The translations under genes and the position numbers were made by a program. Of a DNA stretch of 33,703 bases, positions 13,114-19,338 are shown one piece after another. Numbering within the stretch: position 1 is the first letter of the stretch; every line of letters begins with the position of its first letter. Source of the stretch: Burkholderiales bacterium (GTDB lineage: Bacteria; Pseudomonadota; Gammaproteobacteria; Burkholderiales; Burkholderiaceae_C); the NCBI GenBank assembly GCA_947377275.1, contig CANCFV010000024.1, positions 1 to 33,703 of the forward strand, written 5' to 3'. The notes under the pieces are model-generated. The model had not been told where the DNA came from, did not search any database, and worked only from the letters and a program-made list of their open reading frames with translations.

Positions 13114-14073
13114 TCAAGCTGTTTGCAGAATTTGGGATGAACGCAGCAAATCCAATGACTTTAGAGACATCATCCGACCAGACATATCGATTGGACTTTG
13201 CGGAGTAGAAATACGCCCATATGCGACTTGTTGCTCAGCATCCTTAAACCCGTAAGTAGAGGCAGCAAAGGCAAGCACACGCCCACTACCGCCATCAGTA
13301 GACGGACGCCAGCCAGCCCCAATAGTGCGACCTCCCAGCCTTTCAACATTCACAGGATCAAAAGCAAACCCGAGGAAGCAAAGGGCCGCTGCTTTAGATA
13401 TTAGCTCTTTGGCTTTACTGAATTCCTCGCACCCATCGCGATCTTCACCAATAATCCTCAGCCCACTGGCAGCAAGCCATGCGGAGCGGTCAACGTCATC
13501 GCCACCTCCATAGGGCACAAAATTACTGGCACGGGGATCAACCGACCCAAGGCTCCCATAGACATGCACGATTGGGAACCGACTCAGCATGGCGTGAGCC
13601 TCATCCTCTGACTTATTGAATCTATGTCGCATCATGTCTATCAAAAAGACTTCTAGAGAGCGATCATAGTTAAACGTCACAAATGCGATATCGTTCTCAC
13701 AAAACCTCTCCCATGAGGTATCCATTGCGTGAGCGAGGTACCTATACCAATGGTCATCTAGGTCGATCGCGTGCAAATTTTCAATGGACTCCAATGGCAA
13801 CAACGTGCGAGCAATGGCTTGCTTACCTATATCCTGGAACTCAGGTCGATGCGAAAGGAAAGAATCAATTGAATATGATTGAGATCGCTTAAAGGCATCC
13901 AAAAAATGATGTGGAACCCATGATTCACGCTTAACTCCAGCGCCAACAGGCAGGAGCGCCACCTCCTTTGCACTCATTCCCAAGATAAGCTCCCTAAGCC
14001 TTGCGCCCAACGGGAGGCCATAGGGCGCACTTGCACCGGCGCCGAGTACCATAACAGTGCGTCTTGTAATCAC
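13114..14073 (-). CDS. SIR2-domain protein, probable anti-phage NAD-hydrolysing effector
   Basis: A frame open from 14175 is trimmed to GTG 14073 because AGGAGGGCATCCA lies directly upstream and the fold starts there, giving 319 residues. The Rossmann-type SIR2 domain is clear: VMVLGAGASAPYGLP (about 7-21) binds the dinucleotide, SIDSFL (68-73) follows, FVTFNYDRSLE (131-141) holds the family Asn, and IVHVYGSLG (168-176) the catalytic His. This is the SIR2-like form found in bacterial defence proteins such as ThsA and other SIR2 effectors, which deplete NAD during infection, rather than deacetylase sirtuins. The last ~110 residues match nothing that I recognise and could be the sensor part. 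No partner gene is adjacent; the SRAP gene converges from the other side, with 10 bases between. Confidence 0.72.
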   Translation of the reverse strand: MITRRTVMVLGAGASAPYGLPLGARLRELILGMSAKEVALLPVGAGVKRESWVPHHFLDAFKRSQSYSIDSFLSHRPEFQDIGKQAIARTLLPLESIENLHAIDLDDHWYRYLAHAMDTSWERFCENDIAFVTFNYDRSLEVFLIDMMRHRFNKSEDEAHAMLSRFPIVHVYGSLGSVDPRASNFVPYGGGDDVDRSAWLAASGLRIIGEDRDGCEEFSKAKELISKAAALCFLGFAFDPVNVERLGGRTIGAGWRPSTDGGSGRVLAFAASTYGFKDAEQQVAYGRISTPQSPIDMSGRMMSLKSLDLLRSSQILQTA

Positions 14074-14583
14074 TGGATGCCCTCCTAGGTTTTGATATGT
14101 GGCTGCGCATTGACTGCTCAGTGGTTCACTCGTGTATTGTCCGCGCTTAGCGTGAAGCCAAACGCAACTAACCAAGCATCAAGGCAAGGCAATCAGCTTA
14201 CTGTAGGTTATTCCAGTCACGTGCACTAACGCCCCTTCGGACTTGGAGCGCACCAGGGAGAGAACCCGACCTGGGGCATAGAGCAACACTTGGAGTCTCG
14301 ATGTGAGGCGAAGGCGCTTCACATGCAACTTGGACTCTGTGTTCACATTGTGTGAAAACCGAGTAGCTCACGACCCCGATGGATAAAGGCTTCTGCTCGA
14401 TTTCTTCGCTGTACGGGGGGTGTTTCTCGCTTGGGCCAGCGCTTGGACTCAGCACCATGACAATGCGGCATAGCTGACGGGTTCCGGTCATTGAGCGTCA
14501 TTTTTGCCGTCAATTGCCTCTCGACTTCAGAGGAAGTGAAGGGATTATGGAGAGCAGGAATTGACGACGAAGAAGGAGTCTCG
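14074..14583. other. Intergenic region between SIR2 gene and second AlpA-like gene; contains a TTCACA inverted repeat
   Basis: About 510 bases without a supported gene. It must hold the promoter of the SIR2 gene (leftward) and of the AlpA-like gene (rightward). The inverted repeat TTCACA-TTG-TGTGAA lies at 14342-14356 and could be a regulator site; another TTCACA is near 14315. Minus-strand open frames here (14198-14491 and 14343-14600) have no binding sites and no recognisable products. Nothing else stands out. Confidence 0.35.
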
Positions 14584-14784
14584 ATGGACAAGCCAAGCAA
14601 CGTGCCCGCGCTTCACGCTGAAGCCCTGTGGCCACTACCAACAGTCGTCGCAATGACCGGCCTGTCCCGCTCAACGATCTATCAACGCGTAAAACACGGG
14701 ATATTCCCTGCCCCGCGCAAGGTGTCGGCCAGATGCGCTCGATGGCGGGCCTCAGAAGTTCTTGAATGGATTCGCAGTCAGTGA
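14584..14784 (+). CDS. Second AlpA-family regulator
   Basis: The 66-residue product starts at ATG 14584 behind GAAGGAGTCTCG, the best binding site of the region; the longer frame from 14491 is not needed. It has the standard AlpA layout: LWPLPTVVAMTGLSRSTIYQ (about 15-34) forming the helix-turn-helix, then RVKHGIFPAPRKV and a wing SARCARWRASEVLEWI. AlpA proteins activate or assist integrase and excision. It differs clearly from the AlpA-like protein at 738, so the element carries two, suggesting two regulatory units or a composite element. It is a single gene, followed by the minus-strand terminator of the toxin module. Confidence 0.8.
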   Translation: MDKPSNVPALHAEALWPLPTVVAMTGLSRSTIYQRVKHGIFPAPRKVSARCARWRASEVLEWIRSQ

Positions 14785-14788
14785 GCAT

Positions 14789-14811
14789 TAAAAAGCCCGC
14801 AAAGTGCGGGC
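14789..14811 (-). terminator. Intrinsic terminator of the TAC operon
   Basis: The stem GCCCGCA (14795-14801) pairs with TGCGGGC (14805-14811) over a 3-base loop. Reading leftward on the minus strand it is followed by TTTTTAA. It lies 30 bases beyond the stop of the SecB-like gene, so it ends the toxin-antitoxin-chaperone transcript; it may also weakly stop the AlpA-like gene from the other side. Confidence 0.75.
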
Positions 14812-14840
14812 CTGGATGATGCAAAAATAATTATTTGCAA

Positions 14841-15272
14841 TTAAGATTTTGGCGACTCATTTTGCACTTGATTTCCACGCAAAACGGAAAGTCCGAGGGC
14901 TATTGGGCCATAAGGTTGGCGAGAGGTCAGCCAACTAACGGCTTCACGAATCGCTCCATAGCAAACACTGTGGCCATTAATTGTCACCCCTCTCAACTCG
15001 TCTTCCGGCGATAGAGAACCATCCGTAGTAAATGATGCGATGCACTCCATATCAATAAAATATGGCGTTGTAGCCAACATTTCCTTGTTGACGATAGTCC
15101 GCATCGTTGCGATGAAATGATGCGGATTTTCAGGGTCCTCATTCACTGAAATGGAGTTTTCAGGCGAAATTAAAACACCATCTGCAGCAGGCTGGTGGTT
15201 CGGTATCGCTATGACACTCGATTTGGTAAAAACAACCTCTCGCAAGGAGATTGGATATTTTTCAAGATTCAT
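14841..15272 (-). CDS. SecB-like chaperone of a toxin-antitoxin-chaperone module
   Basis: The 143-residue product has the pattern of SecB-family proteins associated with toxin modules: an N-terminal strand ISLREVVFTKSSVIAI (about 8-23), a middle strand region with YFIDMECIASFTTD (about 71-84), and the typical C-terminal block INGHSVCYGAIREAVSWLTS (about 97-116) followed by PYGPIALGLSVLRG. Housekeeping SecB keeps exported proteins unfolded; in TAC modules such as the M. tuberculosis Rv1955-Rv1957 locus a SecB-like protein instead protects the unstable antitoxin. Its start overlaps the antitoxin stop by four bases, strongly suggesting this role. It ends just before an intrinsic terminator. Confidence 0.75.
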   Translation of the reverse strand: MNLEKYPISLREVVFTKSSVIAIPNHQPAADGVLISPENSISVNEDPENPHHFIATMRTIVNKEMLATTPYFIDMECIASFTTDGSLSPEDELRGVTINGHSVCYGAIREAVSWLTSRQPYGPIALGLSVLRGNQVQNESPKS

Positions 15273-15703
15273 GCTGCACGCTTAAAAAACGTTTGCTGCC
15301 AATTCCCATCATTATCTGCATCCTTGGTTTCCGTTGCAGCGCTAACAGAAACAAGATGCCTGATACGACCGGAATCGGCGCTTGCTCTCGAAATAATAGG
15401 CCCCCAACTTTTTGCCGCATCTTCCTTTGCGATTACGCGCACCTCCAGACATCCGCCTGTGGCATTAGCCAACTTAACCATTGACTCAATAGTTAGGTTT
15501 GTGTCGCCTCTAAAAACCTTGGAAATATAAGCTGCGCTAGAGCGAACTTTTTCCGCCACAGCTTTGTAGCTTAGGCCGGTTCTCCTACGCTGATTCTCAA
15601 GAGATGTGGCGAAATCCAATTTCACTCGCTCAACCCAGTAAGATTCGTCTTCTTTTGCATCCTGCAGGAGGGCACTGAGTGCTTTGCTAATCTTCATCAT
15701 CAA
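15269..15703 (-). CDS. HTH (XRE/HigA-type) antitoxin of TAC module
   Basis: The 144-residue product contains a classic helix-turn-helix of XRE type at about residues 32-85: a first helix ENQRRRTGLSYKAVAEKV, turn and recognition helix SSAAYISKVFRG, then TNLTIESMVKLANATG. It would bind the toxin and the operator. The part after about residue 95 is longer than in HigA antitoxins without chaperones; its end (ADNDGNWQQTFFKRAA) could be the chaperone addiction segment that SecB-like partners bind. That assignment is inferred from position. The gene overlaps the toxin end by 17 bases and the chaperone start by four. The start is among three consecutive ATG codons at 15703-15695 behind GAGGTGG. Confidence 0.8.
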   Translation of the reverse strand: MMMKISKALSALLQDAKEDESYWVERVKLDFATSLENQRRRTGLSYKAVAEKVRSSAAYISKVFRGDTNLTIESMVKLANATGGCLEVRVIAKEDAAKSWGPIISRASADSGRIRHLVSVSAATETKDADNDGNWQQTFFKRAA

Positions 15704-16097
15704 CCACCTCGTATGTATTTTTGCGAATTGCTACTTCGTATTCGCTTTTCAACCGCGCGGCTTTCGAGACAGAAGCCGCATCTACCTTTTGCCCCTTTTT
15801 CAAGATCCCCGTTGTGCACACAGCAATCGTGCCTTCGGACCCCTTGAAGAAAAACAATCGTAGATCCCCTTTCTTAAACTCGTAAATTCCTTGCTCTTTA
15901 TTGACCTCATGATGCCAAGCAGCAGGGGCGGCATGGAGGCCACGTTCTGCGACAAATTGCAGCATCGAAAACAAGCCGATCCGGCTTGCCTTGGTGGCAC
16001 TTTCGCCGGTGATCAGGAACTGTTCCGCCGGGCACTCATCTCCATCCATGACTCCAACGACTTGGAACCTTGCTGAAGCAAGGAGCTTTGCTTTCAA
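15687..16097 (-). CDS. RelE/HigB-type toxin of TAC module
   Basis: The 136-residue product belongs to the RelE/ParE-like toxin family in its longer HigB-like form: CPAEQFL (about 22-28), a central helix region, then the core strands IYEFKKGDLRLFFFKGSEG (about 71-89), IAVCTTGILKKGQK (about 91-104) and a C-terminal helix. Such toxins cut mRNA at the ribosome. It is the first gene of the toxin-antitoxin-chaperone operon, the toxin-first order typical of HigBA. The start is a TTG at 16097 with only AGG as a binding site; ATG 16049 behind GGAG is an alternative that would remove 16 residues. An inverted repeat at 16102-16117 directly before the TTG is the probable antitoxin operator. Confidence 0.78.
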   Translation of the reverse strand: MKAKLLASARFQVVGVMDGDECPAEQFLITGESATKASRIGLFSMLQFVAERGLHAAPAAWHHEVNKEQGIYEFKKGDLRLFFFKGSEGTIAVCTTGILKKGQKVDAASVSKAARLKSEYEVAIRKNTYEVVDDED

Positions 16098-16101
16098 GAT
16101 G

Positions 16102-16117
16102 TTAACCTATGAGTTAA
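16102..16117. promoter_or_regulatory. Inverted repeat before the TAC toxin start (candidate antitoxin operator)
   Basis: TTAAC (16102-16106) and GTTAA (16113-16117) form an inverted repeat with a 6-base spacer, 5 bases upstream of the TTG at 16097. Antitoxins of this class bind short palindromes overlapping their own promoter, so autoregulation is expected. The assignment is by position and symmetry only. Confidence 0.5.
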
Positions 16118-16358
16118 GTCTGCGGCAAACATGCAGATGTAAAGGCGAGCAAAAAAACCGGAACTGCCCCCCAGTTACGGGGATGCGGAGAGCGTTGACT
16201 TGATCCGACCGCTCCTCAACCTAAAGGCTGACTTTCCCGTCGCACGAGACACGTCTGCCCAACCTAGCGCAGCTAGCCAGCTGAGTTCCTCCTGTTTGAT
16301 CACCCATTATGCAGCGGCAACTTAAGCGCCAAGGAGGCAGCCAACCCTCTTCAGGGTG

Positions 16359-16374
16359 CTGTATAAATAGACAG
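16359..16374 (+). promoter_or_regulatory. LexA (SOS) box overlapping a -10 element
   Basis: CTGT (16359-16362), ATAAATAG and ACAG (16371-16374) match the LexA consensus CTGT-N8-ACAG used in beta- and gammaproteobacteria. The A/T-rich centre contains a TATAAA -10-like hexamer at 16362-16367, about nine bases before the ATG at 16376, so transcription would start at or next to the start codon. LexA binding here would block the promoter until DNA damage. The sequence match is direct; regulation is inferred. Confidence 0.75.
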
Positions 16375-16375
16375 T

Positions 16376-16678
16376 ATGAGGATCCTCGTCGAGCAACTTT
16401 GGAAGGATGGGCTTCAGGTCGACGCGCGAGAGCGAAGCCTGTCTGCCGAGAGCCTGGCAGGACACCTTTCCATAGAGACACGCGATGGCGAGCGCTTCGC
16501 CACGCTGCTGAAGCAAGAACACTTCGAATCGCCGAGGGAGGAGCTGCTTCCTCGGCTATGGTCCCCTACGCTTGTCGAGATAAAGGGCGATCGGTTGAAG
16601 CTAAGAGGCGTTCAACTTAATGGCGGCAGGCTTTGCCATCAAGAGTGGGAGTGCCGGGTTCTGCGGCAGCGCAGATGA
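16376..16678 (+). CDS. Unknown protein under a LexA box, possibly leaderless
   Basis: I cannot assign a function to this 100-residue protein. ATG 16376 is the only start; it follows the LexA box by one base, leaving no room for a ribosome binding site, so the mRNA is probably leaderless. The sequence begins MRILVEQLWKDGLQVD and contains LSAESLAGHLSIETRDGERF (about 22-41) and LLKQEHFESPREELLPRLW (about 44-62), followed by beta-like VEIKGDRLKLRGVQLNG. It looks like a compact globular protein of prophage type, without export signal. SOS control next to a tRNA-integrated element suggests a role in induction, survival or killing after DNA damage. The next gene begins 24 bases later and may share the transcript. 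Confidence 0.6.
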   Translation: MRILVEQLWKDGLQVDARERSLSAESLAGHLSIETRDGERFATLLKQEHFESPREELLPRLWSPTLVEIKGDRLKLRGVQLNGGRLCHQEWECRVLRQRR

Positions 16679-16702
16679 ATGTGAAAGGTCTAGGTGCTTC
16701 TT

Positions 16703-17128
16703 ATGAGAGCCGAGCGTCGCAACCATAGAGATCGACTCAAGCGCAAAAGGTCAATGCACTGGGGGAAGCAGCTCGCTGTTAACCCACGCGATCAGGGAAA
16801 AGTTGTCGACACTCCGACGCCCTGCAGTTGCCCCATGTGCGGCAACCTACGTAAGTTCCTCAAGTTGAAGACAGTTCAAGAGCGCCGCGCGGATGAAGCA
16901 GACCGTGACGCGGGAGCAACAACGGACTACCTTCGGCAACATCTGATCGGTGCCGTTGCACAGAAGGCACTTTCTGGACTTGGTATCCAAAACGGTATCC
17001 AGCAAAGAAAAAGCCTCCCAGCTAGATCATGTGATCGCACTGGAAGGCCTATGGATACTGGTGCCGGTTGTCGGATTCGAACTGACGACCTACCGCTTAC
17101 AAGGCGGTTGCTCTACCAACTGAGCTAA
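16703..17128 (+). CDS. Small CSCxMCGNxRK-type protein, frame running into antisense tRNA
   Basis: The first about 62 residues from ATG 16703 match a family of small basic proteins that I recognise but cannot assign: an Arg/Lys-rich N-terminus (MRAERRNHRDRLKRKRSMHW), then TPTPCSCPMCGNLRKFLK (about 39-56) with three cysteines, and a closing KTVQERR. The cysteine pattern suggests a zinc-binding or RNA-binding peptide. Members usually end shortly after the ERR motif, but this frame continues to a stop at 17126-17128, inside the antisense strand of tRNA-Thr, giving 141 residues. The last about 30 residues are therefore an artefact of tRNA sequence, and the middle (about 66-105) may be junction DNA. 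The extended C-terminus is doubtful; the N-terminal gene is likely. Confidence 0.5.
   Translation: MRAERRNHRDRLKRKRSMHWGKQLAVNPRDQGKVVDTPTPCSCPMCGNLRKFLKLKTVQERRADEADRDAGATTDYLRQHLIGAVAQKALSGLGIQNGIQQRKSLPARSCDRTGRPMDTGAGCRIRTDDLPLTRRLLYQLS
17008..17048 (-). terminator. Intrinsic terminator of tRNA-Thr
   Basis: GCCTCCCAG (17013-17021) and CTGGAAGGC (17040-17048) form a nine-pair stem with one mismatched or wobble pair; the loop contains GATCA-TG-TGATC, which extends the structure. On the minus strand TTTTTC follows. It lies 10 bases past the tRNA 3' end and would end that transcript. Whether it is native chromosome or element DNA is not clear and affects where the insertion boundary is drawn. 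Confidence 0.7.
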
Positions 17129-17134
17129 ACCGGC
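17059..17134 (-). tRNA. tRNA-Thr (anticodon TGT)
   Basis: Reading the minus strand, the 76 bases fold as a full cloverleaf: acceptor GCCGGTT with AACCGGC, D arm GCTC/GAGC around AGTTGGTA, anticodon stem ACCGC/GCGGT around CTTGTAA (anticodon TGT), variable AGGTC, T arm with TTCGAAT loop, discriminator A and encoded CCA (17059-17061). The T stem shows one A-C mismatch (GTCAG with CCGAC). It lies downstream of sspB on the same strand. Its 3' end faces the mobile element, which makes it the probable integration target. Confidence 0.95.
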
Positions 17135-17162
17135 ATCAAGATTGAAATTGTACAACGCCCAA

Positions 17163-17789
17163 TCACTTGATCCTGCGCAACGATGGCCTGCCACCGCCCG
17201 AGGGAGGTGGTTCAGGCGCATCGCCGTTGTCATCAGGCGACTTTTCAGGTGGTGCAATCGACGCCACACCCTTCAAGCCACGTGACTCCTTGGCCGCTGG
17301 CGCGACCGCCTTGGGCGCACGTGCCAGCCTCAGTCCGGGCACGCGATCAGAAGAATCCACCGCCGCATCGGGTGCCGAGGCACCCACAGTGGCGCCTTCA
17401 TCACCCTCTTCGGTCGATGACGTAGGTGAATCCACACCATCACCACCCAAAGAAGTCGGCACGGGGAAGGCCATGCCCTGCCCGTTTTCACGGGCGTAGA
17501 TCGCGATCACGTGGTCCACCGGCACTGCAATGTCACGGGCTTTGCCACCAAAGCGCGCCTTGAACTCGATGTACTCGTTGCCCAACTGGAGCTGGCTCGT
17601 CGCCTCAAAGCTCACGTTCAACACGATCTCGTTGTTCTTGACGTACTCCTGCGGCACCTGGACCGAGCGATCCACATACACCGCCAAGTAGGGCGTGAAC
17701 CCGTTGTCAGTGCACCAATCGTGCAAGGCACGGATCAGGTACGGACGCGTGGACGAACCCTGGGTGTCTTGTTCAGTGGACATGCTCAT
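17163..17789 (-). CDS. sspB: ClpXP protease specificity-enhancing factor SspB
   Basis: The 208-residue product has the SspB core at its N-terminus: STRPYLIRALHDWCTDNGFT (about 13-32), then LAVYVDRSVQVPQEYV and NEIVLNVSFEATSQLQLGNE, and ARFGGKARDIAVPVDHVIAI (about 77-96). This domain binds ssrA-tagged peptides and delivers them to ClpXP. The long Pro/Ser/Ala-rich tail ends in a short basic segment (RPSLRRIK), the place where the ClpX-binding tail is expected. I prefer ATG 17789 (or ATG 17783) to the longer frame start at 17807, as it lies just after the sspA stop. The gene pairs with sspA upstream and precedes the tRNA. Confidence 0.9.
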   Translation of the reverse strand: MSMSTEQDTQGSSTRPYLIRALHDWCTDNGFTPYLAVYVDRSVQVPQEYVKNNEIVLNVSFEATSQLQLGNEYIEFKARFGGKARDIAVPVDHVIAIYARENGQGMAFPVPTSLGGDGVDSPTSSTEEGDEGATVGASAPDAAVDSSDRVPGLRLARAPKAVAPAAKESRGLKGVASIAPPEKSPDDNGDAPEPPPSGGGRPSLRRIK

Positions 17790-17808
17790 TGTGGCCGGTG
17801 GTGGCAAA

Positions 17809-18423
17809 TCACTTGCGCATCACTTTTTCAGATGGCGTCAGCGCTTCGATGTACGCAGGACGCGAGAAGATGCGTTCAGCATACTTCAGCAGCGGCAAGG
17901 CATTCTTCGACAGCTCCACGCCGTAGTAATCCAGGCGCCACAGCAGCGGCGCGATGGCCACGTCGAGCATCGAGAAGTCGTCGCCCAGCATGTACTTGTT
18001 CTTCAAGAAGATCGGAGCCAGCTGCGTCAAGCGATCGCGGATTTGCGAACGTGCTTTTTCCAACTGCTTGTCATTGGCCTTGACGCCACCGCGACCTTCC
18101 AGGGTGTTCACATGCGCGAACAATTCCTTCTCGAAGTTCAGCAGGAACAGGCGCACGCGTGCGCGGGCCACGGGGTCACCGGGCATCAGCTGAGGGTGCG
18201 GGAAGCGCTCATCAATGTACTCATTGATGATGTGCGACTCGTACAAGATCAGATCGCGCTCAACGAGGATCGGCACCTCGTTGTAGGGATTCATCAAGGC
18301 GATGTCTTCGGGCTTGGCGAAGATGTCCACGTCACGGATTTCAAAATCCATGCCTTTTTCGAACAGAACAAAGCGGCAGCGGTGCGAATAAGGGCAAGTC
18401 GTACCGGAGTAAAGCACCATCAT
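17809..18423 (-). CDS. sspA: Stringent starvation protein A (glutathione S-transferase fold)
   Basis: The 204-residue product has a thioredoxin-like N-terminal domain (LYSGTTCPYSHRCRFVLFEK, about 4-23, with the cis-Pro motif NEVPIL at about 48-53) and an all-helical GST-type C-terminal domain (about 85-200). The ESHIINEYIDERFPHPQLMP segment is characteristic for SspA. SspA binds RNA polymerase and supports transcription under starvation and stress; it has no GST activity in known cases. The sspA-sspB pair behind petABC is a standard arrangement in betaproteobacteria. Length fits the family. Confidence 0.93.
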   Translation of the reverse strand: MMVLYSGTTCPYSHRCRFVLFEKGMDFEIRDVDIFAKPEDIALMNPYNEVPILVERDLILYESHIINEYIDERFPHPQLMPGDPVARARVRLFLLNFEKELFAHVNTLEGRGGVKANDKQLEKARSQIRDRLTQLAPIFLKNKYMLGDDFSMLDVAIAPLLWRLDYYGVELSKNALPLLKYAERIFSRPAYIEALTPSEKVMRK

Positions 18424-18467
18424 GGCGGTGGGCTCCTAAATGTCTAACAGATGGATGGCATCAAGCC

Positions 18468-18540
18468 ATAAAACAACGAAGCGCAGTGGCCGCCAAAGCT
18501 GACCACTGCGCCACCCGGCACTCACTGAAAGCTCAGTGAG
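18468..18540 (-). terminator. Terminator region between petC and sspA (two perfect hairpins)
   Basis: Two hairpins fill the 127-base gap. CTCACTGA (18521-18528) pairs with TCAGTGAG (18533-18540) over AAGC. GCGCAGTGG (18481-18489) pairs with CCACTGCGC (18503-18511), and on the minus strand is followed by TTCGTTGTTTTAT. The second has the form of an intrinsic terminator for the petABC transcript. The sspA promoter must lie in or just after this stretch. Confidence 0.65.
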
Positions 18541-18550
18541 CACGCCAGAA

Positions 18551-19318
18551 TCACTTCACGTCTTTCCAGAACGTGGCATTCAGGCGCCAGGCGATGAAGG
18601 TGAAAATCGCCAGGAAGAGCAGCACGCCCGCACCGATGCGCGTGCGCTGGTTTTGCACCGGCTCGCCCATCCACTGCAGGTAAGCCACCAAGTCGGCAAT
18701 GGCGCTGTCGTACTCTTGAGGCGTCAGCTTGCCGGGGGTCAGTTGCTCGAAAGCCTCGAACTTGTGTTCGGTCTTGCCCGGATTGTGAGGATCAGCCTCC
18801 GTCACGAACTTGGCCGCACGCTGGCCTTGCAACTCCCACAGCACGTGCGGCATGCCGACGTTGGGGAACACAAGGTTGTTCCAACCGGTCGGACGGGCGT
18901 CGTCGCGGTAGAAGGTGCGCAAGTAAGTGTAGAGGTAGTCCGCACCGCTGCCAGCATGGCTGGCGCGCGAGCGGGCCACCAAGGTCAGGTCAGGTGGCGT
19001 GGCGCCGAACCAAGCCTTGGCGTCCTTCGAGTCCAAAGACACCTTCATCAGCTCGCCCACTTTGTCGGTGGGGAACAGCAAGTTGTCTTTGATCTGCTGC
19101 TCGGTCAGGCCGATGTCCTTCAGGCGATTGAATCGCATGAAAGACGCCGCATGACAGTTCAAGCAGTAGTTGACGAAGATCTTGGCGCCATTTTGCACAG
19201 CAGCCACGTCGCTGACGCGTTCTTTGGGGAACTTGTCCAGCACCAATTCGCCACTGTTGGCATGAGCGCCGGACACCATTGCCAGTGCGGCCAGCAAAGA
19301 AGCAAGGATTTTTTTCAT
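18551..19318 (-). CDS. petC: Cytochrome c1 subunit of the bc1 complex
   Basis: The 255-residue product has a signal peptide (MKKILASLLAALAMVSGAHA), a haem-binding CLNCH motif (about 37-41), the distal Met region FPNVGMPHVLWEL (about 139-151) and a C-terminal membrane anchor (GAGVLLFLAIFTFIAWRL). It passes electrons from the Rieske protein to soluble cytochrome c at the periplasmic side of the inner membrane. It is the last gene of the petABC operon, 20 bases after the cytochrome b stop, and is followed by terminator hairpins. Length and motifs are complete. Confidence 0.95.
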   Translation of the reverse strand: MKKILASLLAALAMVSGAHANSGELVLDKFPKERVSDVAAVQNGAKIFVNYCLNCHAASFMRFNRLKDIGLTEQQIKDNLLFPTDKVGELMKVSLDSKDAKAWFGATPPDLTLVARSRASHAGSGADYLYTYLRTFYRDDARPTGWNNLVFPNVGMPHVLWELQGQRAAKFVTEADPHNPGKTEHKFEAFEQLTPGKLTPQEYDSAIADLVAYLQWMGEPVQNQRTRIGAGVLLFLAIFTFIAWRLNATFWKDVK

Positions 19319-19338
19319 GTCTGTTTTTCCTGCGTCGG

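Larger units (their letters stand above)
1..17058. mobile_element. Integrated mobile element (prophage or phage satellite) next to tRNA-Thr; left end not in window
   Basis: The stretch left of the tRNA-Thr carries phage-type regulators (two AlpA-like proteins), an O-like initiator, a replicative helicase, a primase relative, two podovirus-type ejection proteins and defence or stability cargo (Mrr-type nuclease, SIR2, TAC module). The stretch to the right is conserved housekeeping DNA. The element touches the 3' end of the tRNA, the usual side for tRNA-targeting integrases. I see no integrase and no second copy of the tRNA 3' end, so the left boundary and the integrase, if present, lie before base 1. 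The exact right boundary is also uncertain: the hairpin at 17013-17048 could be the native tRNA terminator, which would put the junction a little further left. Terminase, portal, capsid and tail genes are not visible. Element identity is an inference from gene content. Confidence 0.75.

Noticed and set aside
14198-14600. Two minus-strand frames in the gap between the SIR2 gene and second AlpA-like gene
   Set aside because: No binding sites, no recognisable products, and one overlaps the AlpA-like start region.
16885-17010. Possible remnant of an integrase C-terminus (frame with GIQNGIQQRK) next to the tRNA
   Set aside because: The end pattern is suggestive of some integrases but no catalytic Arg-His-Tyr motif is present; too weak to call.
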